Source of the DNA: Margaritispora aquatica
Lineage: Eukaryota > Ascomycota > Leotiomycetes > Helotiales > Discinellaceae
Direction: 5' to 3'
NCBI GenBank assembly: GCA_007644065.1
Contig: VJWN01000009.1
Span: 1,302,001-1,366,000 of the forward strand
DNA: 64,000 nucleotides
The stretch's first letter is position 1; each line of letters starts with the position of its first letter. Below are positions 36,601 to 48,942 of this stretch, in pieces. The notes beneath the pieces are model-generated. The model did not search any database. It saw only the letters and a list, made by a program, of their open reading frames with translations, and was not told the origin of the DNA. The translations under genes were made by a program, and so were the position numbers.

Positions 36601-39600
36601 GTCGGGCAACATCTCCTTGCTGATTTCGCAAAGACGTCAACTCATTATTGGTATTGGTCAGTTCGGCCGAGATATCATCAGCTCTTTGCTGAAGTTCGCG
36701 AATCTTAGAATCTTTCTCATCAATAAGTCGATTGATCTCTTCTTGGTACTGGTCTTGTGTTGCATTGAGACTCTGGAGCTCCTCCTCGGACGACTGGCTG
36801 ATAGCCTTGTACTGCTCCATTTGTGTCTTTGCGCTCTCGAGTTCCGACCTAGCAAGGTCTAAGTCACGCTTCAATTCTGAAATCTCAATGGAGAGCTCTT
36901 GCTCCTTATTAAGATCTCCATCGGTGTGGTCGCCATTCACCTCAGTTGCATTAACGCCGTTCGTACCGGAACGAGGTGTTGGTCTTGGTTGGAGCAGTTC
37001 CACACGCTCCTCGGCACTCTTGAGCTCAATAGTAAGTTCATCAACACGAGATTGAAGATGATCACGAGTGGTCTTTACAGCCACTAGCTCCTCACGAATC
37101 TGGCTAAGGCTTGAGGTGAGGTCATCAACACGTTTTTGATGCTGTTGATTGTCATACTCCTTCCGAAGCTGTGCATTTTTATTCTCCTCAGCTTCATTGC
37201 TGAGCTTGCGTTTGGTGGTATTGAGTTCGGCTTCCAACGACTCAACCTGAGCTTGTAAACGGCGTCTAGTCTCAGACTCGGATAATTCGCGCTCATTCTG
37301 AAGAGTTTGTTGATTTGCGACCAAAGTATTCAGTCGACTCCGCTCGTTCATCAAACCTTCGTTATCTTGACTCAATCGCTCTTGAATGTCTTTCCAAAGC
37401 TTCTTCTCAGCCTTGAGATTTGCATTCTCATTTCGCATGCTCTCAACCAAACCCTTTGCCTCGACGAGATCTTCTGCAACCTGTTGAGTGCGGAGGTCCT
37501 GCTTTGCCGAGGCCTCGGAAAGAATCTGGGAACGCTTTTGGAGTTCCACATTCTCGTTCTGCAGCATCTTATAATTCGAGGAAATGAGATCGTGACGCTC
37601 GCTAGTTAATGTGACTTGACTGTTGAGCTTAGCGATCTCCGCTTGAAGAGAGGACTTTTCCAGAGAGAGTTTCTCCACCTGGTCTTTCAGAGTCCGACGG
37701 TCGATGGTCTGCTCTTCGCGGTATTGGTCGAACTGTGCCTGGAGCTCTCGTAAAACAACAGGGTATGTGGTACTAGCTCCTAGATTCTGCTCAGTGGTGT
37801 GTACGATACCGTTCTGGTTGCCATCAACTGATTGGCCGAAAATAGATGCGAGATCTGCATTAGGAGGAAGTTGTCCACGGTGTTGAAGCATTCGGCGGAA
37901 CATATCCCTCTCCTTGATGTAGCTCTCAGATCGGATTGTCATAGATTGAAGCTCATCCTTGTACTTCTCGATCTTCAACTGAAGGGTTTGCACCTCTGCA
38001 TGATCATTGACAGCTTGGTTTCTGGCAGCCACCGCTTCATCGCCCTCCATTTGAGCACCCAGAGATCTCGTGATCTTCAAGAGCTCTACATTCTTCTCTT
38101 GGAGTTCACTGACGTTGCGGAATACCGTCAAACGTTCACTGATTAACCGATCGGTTTCTGTCAAGCCTTCAAATGCATCTTCGCTAACCTCACCGCGCGC
38201 GAGTCGTTCAAGTTGTGATCGCTCGGCAATGCTCAATGCATCTAGTCCTCGCTCCCGGGCATCGATATCACATAAGAGCATCTTGATTTGAGCACTCAGA
38301 TCTCGCAGTTGTTGTCGGAGAATGTTAATTTCCGCATGAGCGGTAGATGCCTCGCTCTCTGCCTTTCTTGCATCCTTCTTCGCCTTGTCGCGCTCCTTTC
38401 CAGTTTGGTCGATGAATTTCGACATCTCAACTACCTCTTGCTGCAGTCGATCATGCTCAGATTGAATCTCTTCGAACTCGGGCGCTTTCGCTTCAAGCTG
38501 CTGTACCACTTCGTCCAGTTCAGCTTGGAGCCGATCACCGCGTCTCCTCTCGGTGTTCAGCTGTCCCTTAATCTTGTACAGATCTTCAATCGCTTGGGTG
38601 GCAGTGGGATTAGATCTGTTTCGTCCTGGAGTGCCAAACTGAGCTGGGGAGCCTGGTCTGCCATATAGTGAACTACTCAGATTCTGACGTGGAGTTCCTG
38701 GAACTGATCCTGGATGATTGTGCGAAGATACTAGAGCCTCCAAACGATCGATTTCAGCTTCTAGTTCAGCAATTCGAATTTCTGCTTGCTCTCGCTCCTG
38801 TCTTTCGGCCTCGGCTTCTTGTTGACATCGGCCCACTTGCTCGGCAGCATCGTCCTTGACCTTCTCAAGCGAAGCCTCAACTTCACGGAGTCTGTTGCGA
38901 TGGGTTTCAGTCTGTTGGGCTTGAAGCTCTGCAAGTCTACGGGAGCTTTCAAGCTCTTGTCTGAAACCATCTTCCGTCTTCGCTGCAGCCTCCTGTAGTT
39001 GCTGCACTTTGCTGAGCGAGTCCTCTGCCTTTTTCTGAATCTCATCCAAACGAGCTCTCAGAGCCTGCTCGGTCCTCTTCAATGCCTCAACATTAGAAGT
39101 TGCTTCCTCATTAAGACGCTGGAGTTCAGCAATCCGGGCACCCTTCTCCTTCCGATACTTCAAGGCTTCGGCGCTCTTCGTCTTCAACTCATTTTCAAAC
39201 CACTCGTTGTTGCGTTTAGCCAAGTCGACTTCTTGTTTCAAGGATTGTTCCCGGAATTTGGCACTTGACGCGGCTGAATTGGCATTTTGAACGGACTGTT
39301 GTAGAGTCGAAATTTGCTGGCTCAGCTCTAGTCCTTTTTGGTGCTGTTTCTGAAGATCTTGAGCGAGAGTATCATTCGCATGTGTTTTCGATTCTAGGAC
39401 AGCAACAGTATCTCTATTCGCTGCTTCCAGGGTTGCAATTCGTGCCTTTAGGGTTTCGACCTCTGACGTCGAAGTGGTGGAAGAAGATTTCAAGTTTTGT
39501 AATTCGCCCTCAAGTGATGACCGCACATTTTCTGGTGTAATAGATTAGAATGAGTCTTGTGAGTTTGGGAGCCCACGCATACCTTCTTCCTTTAACTTCG

Positions 39601-39874
39601 TTCGTACTTCCTCCACTGTCTTTTGCGCCTTCTCCACCGAAGCCCGCAGACCTTCAATGCGCGTCTCTGAGCTCCTTACGGCATTCTCCAGTTCTATATC
39701 CACCCTCAGCTTATCTGCGGACAGTTCATCATGCTCTCGCGCCTTTGCTGTGACAGCCTCCAAAACTGATCGCACAAGCTCTGATGTAGGTTCGTCGATA
39801 ATCGAAGACAGAGTTTGCTGCGGAACGCTCAAGTACGACGACAGATAGTCGACATCCAGTACGACCACGGCCAT
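33618..39874 (-). CDS. MLP1: Nuclear basket protein MLP1/TPR-type, 2050 aa
   Basis: Exons 39874-39583, 39531-34001 and 33947-33618. The start encodes MAVVVLDVDYLSSYLSVPQQ. From about residue 40 to about 1650 the chain is almost continuous coiled coil, rich in Glu, Lys, Gln, Arg and Leu. It is interrupted by a Pro/Gly/Ser spacer (HNHPGSVPGTPRQN...GRPGSPAQFGTPG) and contains the TPR/MLP1 block ELQEKNVELLKITRSLGAQM. The C-terminus is Pro/Ala-rich, then Gly/Arg-rich with RGG-like repeats and two basic clusters (GQKRPREE, GGKRPRGQ) likely to be nuclear signals. The length matches fungal Mlp1/Nup211. The protein lines the nuclear side of the pore and acts in mRNA quality control and spindle checkpoint anchoring. 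Introns are 51 and 53 nt. The second has no stop in the upstream frame (see findings). Confidence 0.93.
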
Positions 39875-40498
39875 GATGATCCAATTGTCTGCATGAAATT
39901 TCGTGGTAGGTTGAAGGTAGACAAAGGCGTGTGTGTGTGTTGTAAATGGCACCGCGTTATGATTGCGCTTTGTTCTCCTGCAAATGGTCGCGAACAAATT
40001 CCAAGAAGATAAGCCTAGAACGGGCGCATAGTTTGGATGGTTGCACCAGTGACGCGGGAATTCAAGTGAATGTGGAGGACCTTTCTTCGAAATGATCAAC
40101 TTTGGTTGATATTTAGAACCCAGAATAGAAAGCTCCCAGCAACAGCTTCGCGCAAGTGCAAACGTCCGTGCAGGGACAGTTGATTCGCGCTTGCGCCTAA
40201 ATTATTCGGGTTTTGAACCCCCTCACCCTGTGATAACCTCACCTTCGACAATTGTTGCCTGTGAGCTCGCAACTTCATTCTTTTCTTTCCTTTGTTCAAT
40301 ACTTTCTACTAATCACAATTGGAATTCATAGAAACCCTTGACATTACCGCCAGTGTTACTCCTACGCCTCGCGCATCTCCACCTGATCACAATTCTTTCA
40401 TCCACAAATTCTGTAGGCAACTACTGTGGTCAACAATTCCTCTACATCACACTCGTTCTGCGGCTATTCAATTACAACCAGACGGTCAGATCTTTAAG
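39875..40498. promoter_or_regulatory. Divergent promoter region, MLP1 / TFIIE-beta
   Basis: 624 bp between two opposed start codons. A (GT)n run at about 39931-39940 and a C/T-rich leader before TFIIE-beta are visible. No in-frame ATG precedes 40499, so the open frame that extends upstream to 40319 is untranslated leader. Confidence 0.5.
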
Positions 40499-41407
40499 AT
40501 GTCTTCATATCTGGATAGACAAGCGGCGCAGTTCAGGAGCGGTGCGATATCTGCAGCTCCCCAGATCGCAACAAAGCAACGTCTCGCCGCGCCTGCTCCT
40601 CAATCTGCACCCTCTCCAGCGCCATCAAACTCCTCTGCCACCTCGAAATCCGATAATAAGGACGCGAAGAGGAAGAGAGAGACCCAGAATGTCGTTTTTT
40701 CCCAGCCTGCAGTGACTGGATTTGGGACTGACGAATTCACCAATATTCAATATGCTGTGGAGTTTCTGAAAAAGAAATCCGAGCCAAAAACATTCAGGGA
40801 GATCTTGGAATACCTCAGCCAAGTCCACAGCCCGGCTTCAAGGCAACGCGCTATCAGTAATATTCTGAAGAAACATCATGCTGTCCTGTATCGTCCGGAT
40901 CCGAAGTTGAAGGTCCAAACCTTTGACTCCGGTACATTTGAGCACAGACCTAAGCTCCCTGTTCGTTCTCCAGCAGACTTGATTGCATATCTTCAGCGTC
41001 TGGGTAGCGCCCAAGGTGTGGCAGTGAAGGATCTCAAGGATGGATGGCCGGATTGCCAAGATTTCATCGATGAGATGGAATTGGAGCACAAGCTGTTGGT
41101 TACCCGCACAAAGAAGGACAACACTGCCAGAATGGTTTGGCTTGATGATCCAACCCTTTGGCAGAGTGTTGATCTGGAGTTCCTCAATATGTGGCGCGAT
41201 AGTGGCGAGTTACCGAGTGTGGATGAGGTTGTCAGGAAACTCCAAGATGCTGGCCAGAAGCCCGCAAGTGAGGATCCAAGCAAGCGCATTAAGGCAGCTC
41301 CCAAGCAAAAGGAGAAGAAGAAGAGAGCGGCACGACGTGGTGGAAAGACGACTAACACACACATGGCGCATCTTCTACGTGATTCCAATGACCTGAAGCG
41401 GAAATGA
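40499..41407 (+). CDS. TFA2: TFIIE beta subunit (Tfa2)
   Basis: Intronless, 302 aa. An Ala/Pro/Ser-rich N-terminus leads to a Lys/Arg patch (about 54-61). Winged-helix 1 spans about 78-150 (FTNIQYAVEFLKKK...TFREILEYL...LKKHHAVLYRPD), and a second winged helix about 156-218 (DLIAYLQRLGSAQGVAVKDL...HKLLVTRTKKDN..MVWLDD). The C-terminal tail is strongly basic (KQKEKKKRAARRGGKTTNTH), as in yeast Tfa2. TFIIE is an alpha-beta heterodimer in the RNA polymerase II pre-initiation complex; the beta subunit binds DNA near the melting region and helps recruit and stimulate TFIIH. The ATG at 40499 is the first in frame. Confidence 0.93.
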   Translation: MSSYLDRQAAQFRSGAISAAPQIATKQRLAAPAPQSAPSPAPSNSSATSKSDNKDAKRKRETQNVVFSQPAVTGFGTDEFTNIQYAVEFLKKKSEPKTFREILEYLSQVHSPASRQRAISNILKKHHAVLYRPDPKLKVQTFDSGTFEHRPKLPVRSPADLIAYLQRLGSAQGVAVKDLKDGWPDCQDFIDEMELEHKLLVTRTKKDNTARMVWLDDPTLWQSVDLEFLNMWRDSGELPSVDEVVRKLQDAGQKPASEDPSKRIKAAPKQKEKKKRAARRGGKTTNTHMAHLLRDSNDLKRK

Positions 41408-41977
41408 GAATCTTACCAAAATGTACTATATGAGAAGACGTCAAGAGATTTGCGAGTATAGCAGAGGACACCAAAACACTTTGCATTTGTCTTTTAGCGA
41501 GGCGTTGGGGTTACATGGTTTGGCATTCGATGGATGAAATATGGTTGCTGGAGTGTGCTGAGGTCTAGTAATTAAGTCTAGAGCTATGCACACAAACGCG
41601 TCTTAATCCCATGAAGCTGTGTCATTAAGGAATGTTCCACAACCATCATCTTGTCCTGCGAGTGCTGAGAAGTTCCATTGTTTTTGTTAAGCGTATAACT
41701 GCAGCTAGGTGGAAGTGCTTAAACACCTCGTTTGCATGGCACGTGCAATCCCCTTGCACGTCATTTAGTTACATTAGCCACTCTCGGATGGTAATTTTTG
41801 ATTTCTAATCGAACCCTTCGGTTCCCCACATACTTCTCTTGGTGATAAGTAATCCAGACCTATTCTAATTCCTTTTATAAGTAACCTCTGGTCCTAATCG
41901 TCCAAACCATTCATCGTGCAGCAAAGATTGCCCTAGTTCAAAATCAAGCTTCTCACTCTCTCATCAGTCTTTCGTTT
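41408..41977. other. Intergenic region with CACGTG motif
   Basis: The TFIIE-beta 3' UTR and the upstream region of the DsbA-like gene. It contains a palindromic E-box CACGTG at 41740-41745 and a second CACGT at 41757-41761, about 235 bp before the start. E-boxes bind bHLH factors (Cbf1/Pho4 types in yeast); their use here is unproven. Confidence 0.4.
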
Positions 41978-42744
41978 ATGTTCAGACCATCTCTACGCAG
42001 GATGACTAGGTTCGATATTGAAATCGTGAGCGACACTGTGTGTCCATGGTGCTATGTCGGCAAGCAGAAGCTCGACAAGGCCATTAAGATATACCAAGAA
42101 CAGCACCCAGATTCAAACGATACATTTTCCACCACATGGATGCCCTTCTATCTTAACCCTCAAGCGCCCAACGTCGGTAGGTCCATCAACCCCATCATAT
42201 GACAAACCATGCCCAAAACTCAACACCACCTAACTAACCTCACCATCTAGGCGTCGACAAGACAGCGTACTATAAGTCCAAATTCGGCGACGACCGCACC
42301 GACATGATGTTCCAGCGGCTGGCGCAAATCGGCACCGAGAACGGCATCGCCTTCAAGTTCGGCGGCAAGACCGGCAACACGCGCGACAGCCACCGGCTGA
42401 TCCAGCTGGGCAAGTCCAAGTCGCCGGCGGTTCAGACACGCGTGGTTGAGGAGCTGTTCGCGGCCTACTTCGAGAACGAGGGCGACATCACCAGCCAAGC
42501 CATCATCCAGGGCGCGGGCGTCAAGGCCGGCCTGGATCCCAAGGAGGTCGCGGACTGGTTGGCGAGCGACAAGGGCGGGAGGGCCGTCGATGAGGAGGTC
42601 GAGGCCGCAAAGAGGAATCAGATCTCTGGGGTGCCGAATTTTACGATCCAGGGCAAGTATGAGGTTGGTGGGGCGCAGGACTCGGGGGTTTTCTTGAGGT
42701 TGTTTGAGAAGATTAAGGCGTTGGAGGAGGGCTCGAAGGCGTGA
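41978..42744 (+). CDS. DsbA/FrnE-family thioredoxin-fold oxidoreductase
   Basis: Exons 41978-42176 and 42251-42744, 230 aa (or 222 aa if translation starts at the in-frame ATG at 42002, which gives MTRFDIEIVSDTVCPWC and fits the family better). The thioredoxin fold begins at once, with the CPWC redox motif at 22-25. The helical insert follows, and the conserved cis-Pro segment ISGVPNFTIQGKYEVGGAQ lies near the C-terminus. The family includes FrnE disulfide isomerases and 2-hydroxychromene-2-carboxylate isomerases, usually cytosolic; no signal peptide is seen. The base composition changes sharply at the intron. By my count only about 9 of the first ~107 codons of exon 2 end in A or T, against about 26 of 65 in exon 1. 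The neighbours look like exon 1. Confidence 0.9.
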
Positions 42745-44187
42745 GGTGGTGTTGAGTGGTGGGTGAGATCTGGATTTGGCGAGGACTGGACTTAGGTGAG
42801 AGTAGTCACCCGAACGTTGTATCAACATCAAATTCCGAGTGGACTGTAGTTCTGCACCCGTTGTACTGCACTCAATGGATACATTCTTGTTTAATTGCTC
42901 TTGAATTCACAACCTATCCAGTGGACTTAAATTTTGTCTTGGCGGTTGGGCTGCCAAGCTCTAAGCATTTTCTCATTACTATCTTACGTCCCCAACTCTA
43001 GTATCAAACATTCATGTTCCTCTGTAAAATTCCCAGAAAATAGCACCGTCAAGGGTCCAAAGGAGACTAAAACCCCTCCAAATTCCTACCAATGAATTGC
43101 CAACGGGAACACGCATAACTACTGTCAGCTTTCGCACATAGGGTTGCTGCTGGTATTACCACACAAAGCGAGATTTCACATGAAGTTTGACATATTTACA
43201 AGTGACTGCCACATCCACAATGCGTATGTATCTTAGAAGACAACCGACTTACAAGCCGAGTTGTTGAGGAAGGGTTTTGGCACACGACGTAAGTATAGAA
43301 AACGCAACGCAACTTAGAGGCACCCAATATGAGGTAGAGAAAAAGTCCACCACTTGCCAAGCATCGCGTAATGGTAACGAAACGAGTGAAATGAATTCAC
43401 TGGTCCTCATGTCCAGTGAACTTTGCTATCCAAAGGGTATATCCCTGCAATATAGAAGTATCAAAATACGGCATGCGGGATCAATTCACCGACACGAGAC
43501 AAGACAAAGAATTTGATGATGATGATCATGGTTTCAATAATCTCTACACACATACACATCTAACTCATACAAAACATGCAATGCATCCCGTCCGCTAGCA
43601 ATCTAGCAACGCTTTTTGCCTGATCTACAAATGACAAAAGTTTCCCCAAAAACCATCCCTCCATTTCTCTATACCGAAGGCACCAAGCACATAAAAGCAA
43701 AGTGTCTCCCAGAGCAGGAAACTTAGCAATCATCGAGTTTGTCCTCCACCTCCAGAAATATGCTAAGCCATGCCAGCCACCCGTCCATGGAAAAGATCAA
43801 TCCCAACAGATGCAAAACAAAAAAAAAGTTCAAGGGCATCGTAAACCATTATAGCCTTGCAGCCATGCTTCGTCTTTAGTAAGGTAGCCACCACCCGATA
43901 ACACCCAGATATTCTAGGTGTAAAGGCCCCACATTGCAAACAAATGAAGAAAAGCAACGATAGGCGGTTTCAAAGGAAAGAAAAATAAGCCAAGGCCGTC
44001 AGTTTTTAGAGTGCCGTAGACCTGTATGTGTATGCATGCAAAGAACTCCCAAAAACGCCATCAAAGAGAATAGATGCCATGATCGGCAGTGTTGGCTTGA
44101 AATATACATGGGTATCGAACACAAGTCGAAAGAAACGACGATTTTTATTGTGGCAATTTAATATGTAACCTTCCATGTAGTGCTGTC
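42745..44187. other. Convergent intergenic region
   Basis: The 3' ends of the DsbA-like gene and of the C2H2 gene. The right half, about 43600-44187, is probably a long 3' UTR of the C2H2 gene. No gene or RNA recognised. Confidence 0.5.
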
Positions 44188-45623
44188 CTACTGAGATGCA
44201 GTGGTCCACATCTCATTCATTCTCGGTTTGATGTCGTACGCGTCCTGGGGTTCTGTACTCTGGGGACGTCTGTAATACATTTGTTGATGCATATTGCCAG
44301 CACCATAAGGATCTGGGTCAGGGTAGACATAGCCGTTGCTTTGTGATGGAGATGGCATACTATGCGACGGTGATTGCCAGCCAACACTTCCCATGTGAGG
44401 ACTGCCGCTTGCACTGCCAGATTGGCGTTCCATATTGGCAGGAGGCTCCATTATTGAAGGAGGACCATAGCCGATGGGATGTGATGTAGGTCGCATGCCG
44501 TTTGAAAATGTTGCAGTAGTCGGAGGTGCTTGACTTTGCATGTGGTAGTCATTACGCAAATGACCTGGCAATGGGCTGTTGTTCATGTATTGGAAATCGC
44601 CAGAGTGTCGAGGAACGCTGTTCATGGGTGCAAGCTCAGAATGAGGCGAGGCGGACATTGGTCTTTGTCCTGGAGATGGGGTCGACGTTGGGGATCCGTT
44701 GTTCGAGTATTGATCGCCGTCAGAACGTTGACGTCCACCTCTGTTGCTGCCACCTCCACGGGTTGCTAAAGCTGCTGCTGTTGCTGCTGCTGCCTCCTCG
44801 ACAGTTCCAGTGTGATGATTTTGATGGCGCGTTAGTGTAGTACGACGAGTGAACGTTTTCTGACAATCAGCATAGGGACATTTGTAAGGCCTCTTGCCCG
44901 AGTGGATTCTCCGATGCCTGGCAAGAGAGCTTGAGTCACTAAACGGCTGATATATGTTAGTGGCGAATCTAAGCGTGGAGCTTGGAACTAAATACCTTTC
45001 CGCATCGCTCACACATATGTGGCTTTTCACCAGTGTGAACACGCATGTGAACCGTTAACGCTGAGCGTTGAATGAATTGTTTACCACAACCTTCGTGTTC
45101 GCAAACATGAGGTCTAATACCACTGTGTATCCGCTCTGTAGAATTTGGTTAGCTAATTATCAAGCCTGAAAGAAGAAAATTACATACCATGTCTAGCCAG
45201 ATCACTCCTTCTCGCAAAACCCTTGCCACATGAGCTGCATGGGAACGCCTTCTGAACAGGTCCATCGATCGGCTGCCTTTGTGGCCTTTGATTCTCCTGC
45301 TGCATCATGCTATTATCGAATGAGTTATCAGGCCTGTATGATTGTTGTAGCATGGGTAGCGGGTTTTGCATGGCTGTGGGGGAGGGATATCTCATTGCAT
45401 CTGGTGCTCCATTCAGACCATTCATGGGTGGTCCGTATCGAGGTACTGAATACCGTGAATGCTCAGAATCGTGAGGAGAATTGCCTCGCTCCGATCCTGT
45501 GTCAGACATCGGCATGTGTGGCATTTGTGACATTGAGTGTAGCATATTCAGGTCGGCCGCACCATTCGCTGCTGCAGCTGCTGCTGCTCCTCCTTTCGAG
45601 TTGACGATTTGCTTAATATCCAT
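44188..45623 (-). CDS. C2H2 zinc-finger transcription factor, four fingers
   Basis: Minus-strand exons 45623-45188, 45135-44996 and 44946-44188 encode 444 aa. The N-terminus has a poly-Ala run (13-19) and Met/Ser/Gln/Pro-rich disorder. Four tandem C2H2 fingers span residues 129-237. Finger ligands are C129/C132/H145/H149, C157/C162/H175/H179, C187/C190/H203/H207 and C215/C220/H233/H237, with TGEKP-type linkers (SGIRP, TGEKP, SGKRP). Both introns cut inside the finger block. After it come a second Ala run and a long Ser/Pro/Gly/Asn-rich tail. It is a nuclear DNA-binding regulator of the EGR/Krüppel type. Many ascomycetes have an orthologue of this layout, but I cannot assign a studied name. 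It faces an 11-kb non-coding upstream region, consistent with complex regulation. Confidence 0.88.
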
Positions 45624-48412
45624 GATGAATGAAGATACCGGGGATTGTTTTCCTCGTAGTACAGACGTGCAGCAGACGAGGTAGAAGAGTGGTTATAGAT
45701 GTACGACGCTTGGATCAGCTGTTCGTCCACAAATGTAGATTGAATTCGGGAGTCTTGTAATTGTTGTCTTAGGTGTAGTTTTGTCTCGGGGGAAAAGCCT
45801 CTTGACGGCTAACCACAGATATTGAATTTAGTTTTACTTGCCAGAATCGATATGGTCAAACAAAGCTGGTCCCAGAAAATGAACGAAGGATGGAGTTATC
45901 TTGGTAGCGTAATGAAGAAGTTATCTGCTTGACCCTCTTCGCCGAAATACAAGTATGCACTCTCGAATCTATGTCATCAACATGTCAGCTTTCTATAAAT
46001 ATTGCTTTCACTATTCCTAGCTTTCGAATATGAAGAACGAGATCCACAGCTTCACTGCGACATCTTTCACACCGCCAATTGCGTACCGTGAAGAAAATAC
46101 ATTGGAACAAGAGGAAGTGAATAAGGCGTGTATGTGAACATGCACCACGCCGAACGTGCTCACCTTGTTGAGTGTGGCATGAGCAAGGGCAAATGAATGT
46201 TAGACTAACCTGCTTCTAAAAATCTCCCAATCACTCAAGTATCCGCCAATACGGATACTGGAACGGCGTACGCGGGGCGGGAAATGTCAAAAGAGATGCA
46301 CGGACAATTCAAGTTGCCGCTTAAATTCAGTGGCCTTTCTTCTACCACGATGAAACCCTGGCGCTCTCAAACCTTTGTAGCCCAATGCGTGAAAGCTGAC
46401 CGAGTCTTACGAGGCAATTCACCCACAGTTGAGTATGTGTTTGAGGCTATTCCCGTCAGATTGCCCAGCACCAAATTCCTTTGAGGTCGGGATCAGGGAC
46501 CGATGTCAGTAATGACTGTTGACTCTCGTTTATGTCCTCGCACTTGAATAAAGGCTTGCGCGGTATGCTGCAGTGTCTTAAGGCACGAGCCAGAGGTTCG
46601 TCTGAATAAGTGATGTGTCGAAAGAGGCAGTCAGAACTGTATGTATAGAGGACAAAGAGTTCCGGTGTTGTGTTAGATCTGCGAACGCGTATGCAATGGA
46701 TGTCGTGAAAGCAAAGCGTGTTCCTCAATGGGCGGACCTTGAGAAAATTTGCGGGTTTCGAGAATGAGTAGCCCAAGTTTTAAGGGATGCTGGTGGCTCT
46801 TGAGTCGAGATCCAGGTTGAGAAAAGAAACCTCTGGCGACTCAGTCGTGTGGAGGTCGCACTGAAAACCTCGAATTTGAAGGTTGTTGGTGGTCGTTATG
46901 TTTACTCGTGTTGAAATCGGGAGCGCTACTGACGGTTAGCTGTAATTCACTTCCCCGGACCGAATGGTCAAACTAGTGGTAGGTACTTGCCGTCAGGAAG
47001 CTGAATTATTCAGATTCGATAATTCTGACGTCTTCAAGTTGAGGTCCTTGGAAGTGACACAAGAATCAGGATGCCTCGGATCTCTGTGCGAAAAGCTCTT
47101 CGGGGACTATCCGTATAGACGAAAGTTGAGAGTAGTCGCTGGCAGATTCAACGACAGAAGTTGCACGCTCGAAGGGTTGAGTTCCTCTTGGAAGCTGCGA
47201 AATATCTTTGCACAACTACTACTAATGGCAGAATTACCGATGGCAGAAGGAATGGCGATGGCGCGAAGGCAATGGTGGTTAGGATAGTAGTACAGCTGAC
47301 GGTGATTGACAGCAACGGTAATAATGGTGAAGATGTTTCGATCCACGTCTCGTGGGAGCTGTTGAAAGGTTCTTTGAGTTCTCCCTGCTCAAGATTTGGA
47401 TAAAATCAGCGAGTACTTCGAGGCTAGGGATATAGAAGACTAGGGGGTGTGCTTTTACACGCACACACAGTCTGGCAGAAACTAACTGGAACAGGAACTT
47501 TGGTGAAGCGTGGGGAGAGGCTTGGTGTTGCTGGGTTGGTGAAGCTCGCTAGGCGAAAGCCCAAACGTTGCGACTGGCACGACTGGGGCTAGGCTAGGCT
47601 AGGTAAACCAAGTAAGGTGGACTAGACCAGGTTGGTTGATCCTTTGAAATGGTTGTGACTTCAGGTTGTTGTTGTTGTGCGAGACCGTCAGACCGTTCAG
47701 GTGGTGAGAAAGACTGAGAATGACCTGACCCTTGAGCCCGGTCGTCAAAAAGTCCCCTTGATACCCTGCTGCCCTGTTACCCTGCCCTGTATGTCTCTCC
47801 TGCGTGGGTCGTGGGTACGTGGGTACTCTGCCGGAACCTGAAAGGTGTGTACGGTCGTCTGAGTGGCACTGGGACAGATGGGTGGGACAGTAGAACAGTG
47901 GAACAGTTTGGACAGACAGTGGGAGTGGGGAGGGGGATGGATGTACTGGTGGTAGGTTGGCTGGTATGGATGTGGTGGACATGGACTTGGATATTCGTTA
48001 CAGTACTGGTCCGGAGTATGGAATTGGAATTGGAACGGGATGGGAATGAATGGATGGATGTGCCGGATATTCTACTCGTTTGGTATAGAGCGTGATGCTT
48101 TATTGTTTCGTTGACCGGAACTCGAAAGCAAAACGAAGCGGCGATGAAGTGTTCAAAGGGACTGTCGAGAAAGGTGTGTGTGACTGTGCGAGATGGGAAA
48201 AGTGTTCGCTCGTGTACAAGTAATTATGTTTACATGGGATATAAGGGATATATGGTATGTGGGAGTTAAGCTAAGGTAAAGCAAAGCAAAACCAGGCAAT
48301 GGAAAAGTACGGTGCAGTACGGTACATCACAAGTGGCTGAGGTGATGCGATAGAATTCGTTGAAGCAACTTGATTCTTGACCTTTGAATTTTGACTTTTG
48401 CGTTGGGTGAAG

Positions 48413-48433
48413 GGTGGTGGTGGTGGTGGTGGT
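48413..48433. repeat. GGT microsatellite
   Basis: Seven GGT units in a row in the gene-free region upstream of the C2H2 gene. Confidence 0.9.
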
Positions 48434-48698
48434 TGTACCAGGATATATGTTCCCCTTGCCTGTTGAGATATGGCCATGTCTTTTTCTAGAAGTTTATTCG
48501 TTCAATCGAATCGATAGAATCAATAGAACCCATAGGATCATCCATCCGGCCTGTGTGTGGCCTGTGAAATTGGAATCCGGTACCGCAGGATTGAGAATCG
48601 AGAGATATGAGATTTGAGATATTTTGGCACATTAACTTAATTAATTATCCGATATTCATTAATTTCACCAAACCACAAGCATTGATTCATGCCCGGCC

Positions 48699-48779
48699 CA
48701 TATCCATATCCATATCCATATCCATACTCATCTCCATACTCATCTCCATACAGTCTCCATATCCATTTCCATATCCATG
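48699..48779. repeat. CATATC / CATCTC hexamer repeat
   Basis: CATATC units repeated with interruptions by CATACTCATCTC units. The purine/pyrimidine alternation makes a low-complexity tract of about 80 bp. Confidence 0.85.
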
Positions 48780-48913
48780 CCTCACCTCATTCCGTCGACC
48801 CTCTCTGCCCACCCTCAACCCTCTCCCTCTCCCTCCCTCTGCCCTGAAAAAGGTCGCAGGGATATTCAAAAAGGCAATCCTCTAGAAGAAATTAAGAAAC
48901 GTCCAAAGCATGC

Positions 48914-48942
48914 ATGCAGTGATGCAGTGATGCAGTGATGCA
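48914..48942. repeat. ATGCAGTG octamer repeat
   Basis: Three and a half copies of ATGCAGTG head to tail. Confidence 0.85.

Noticed and set aside
42247..42831. 194-codon minus-strand frame
   Set aside because: Antisense of the GC-rich exon 2 of the DsbA-like gene. GC-rich DNA lacks stops on both strands.
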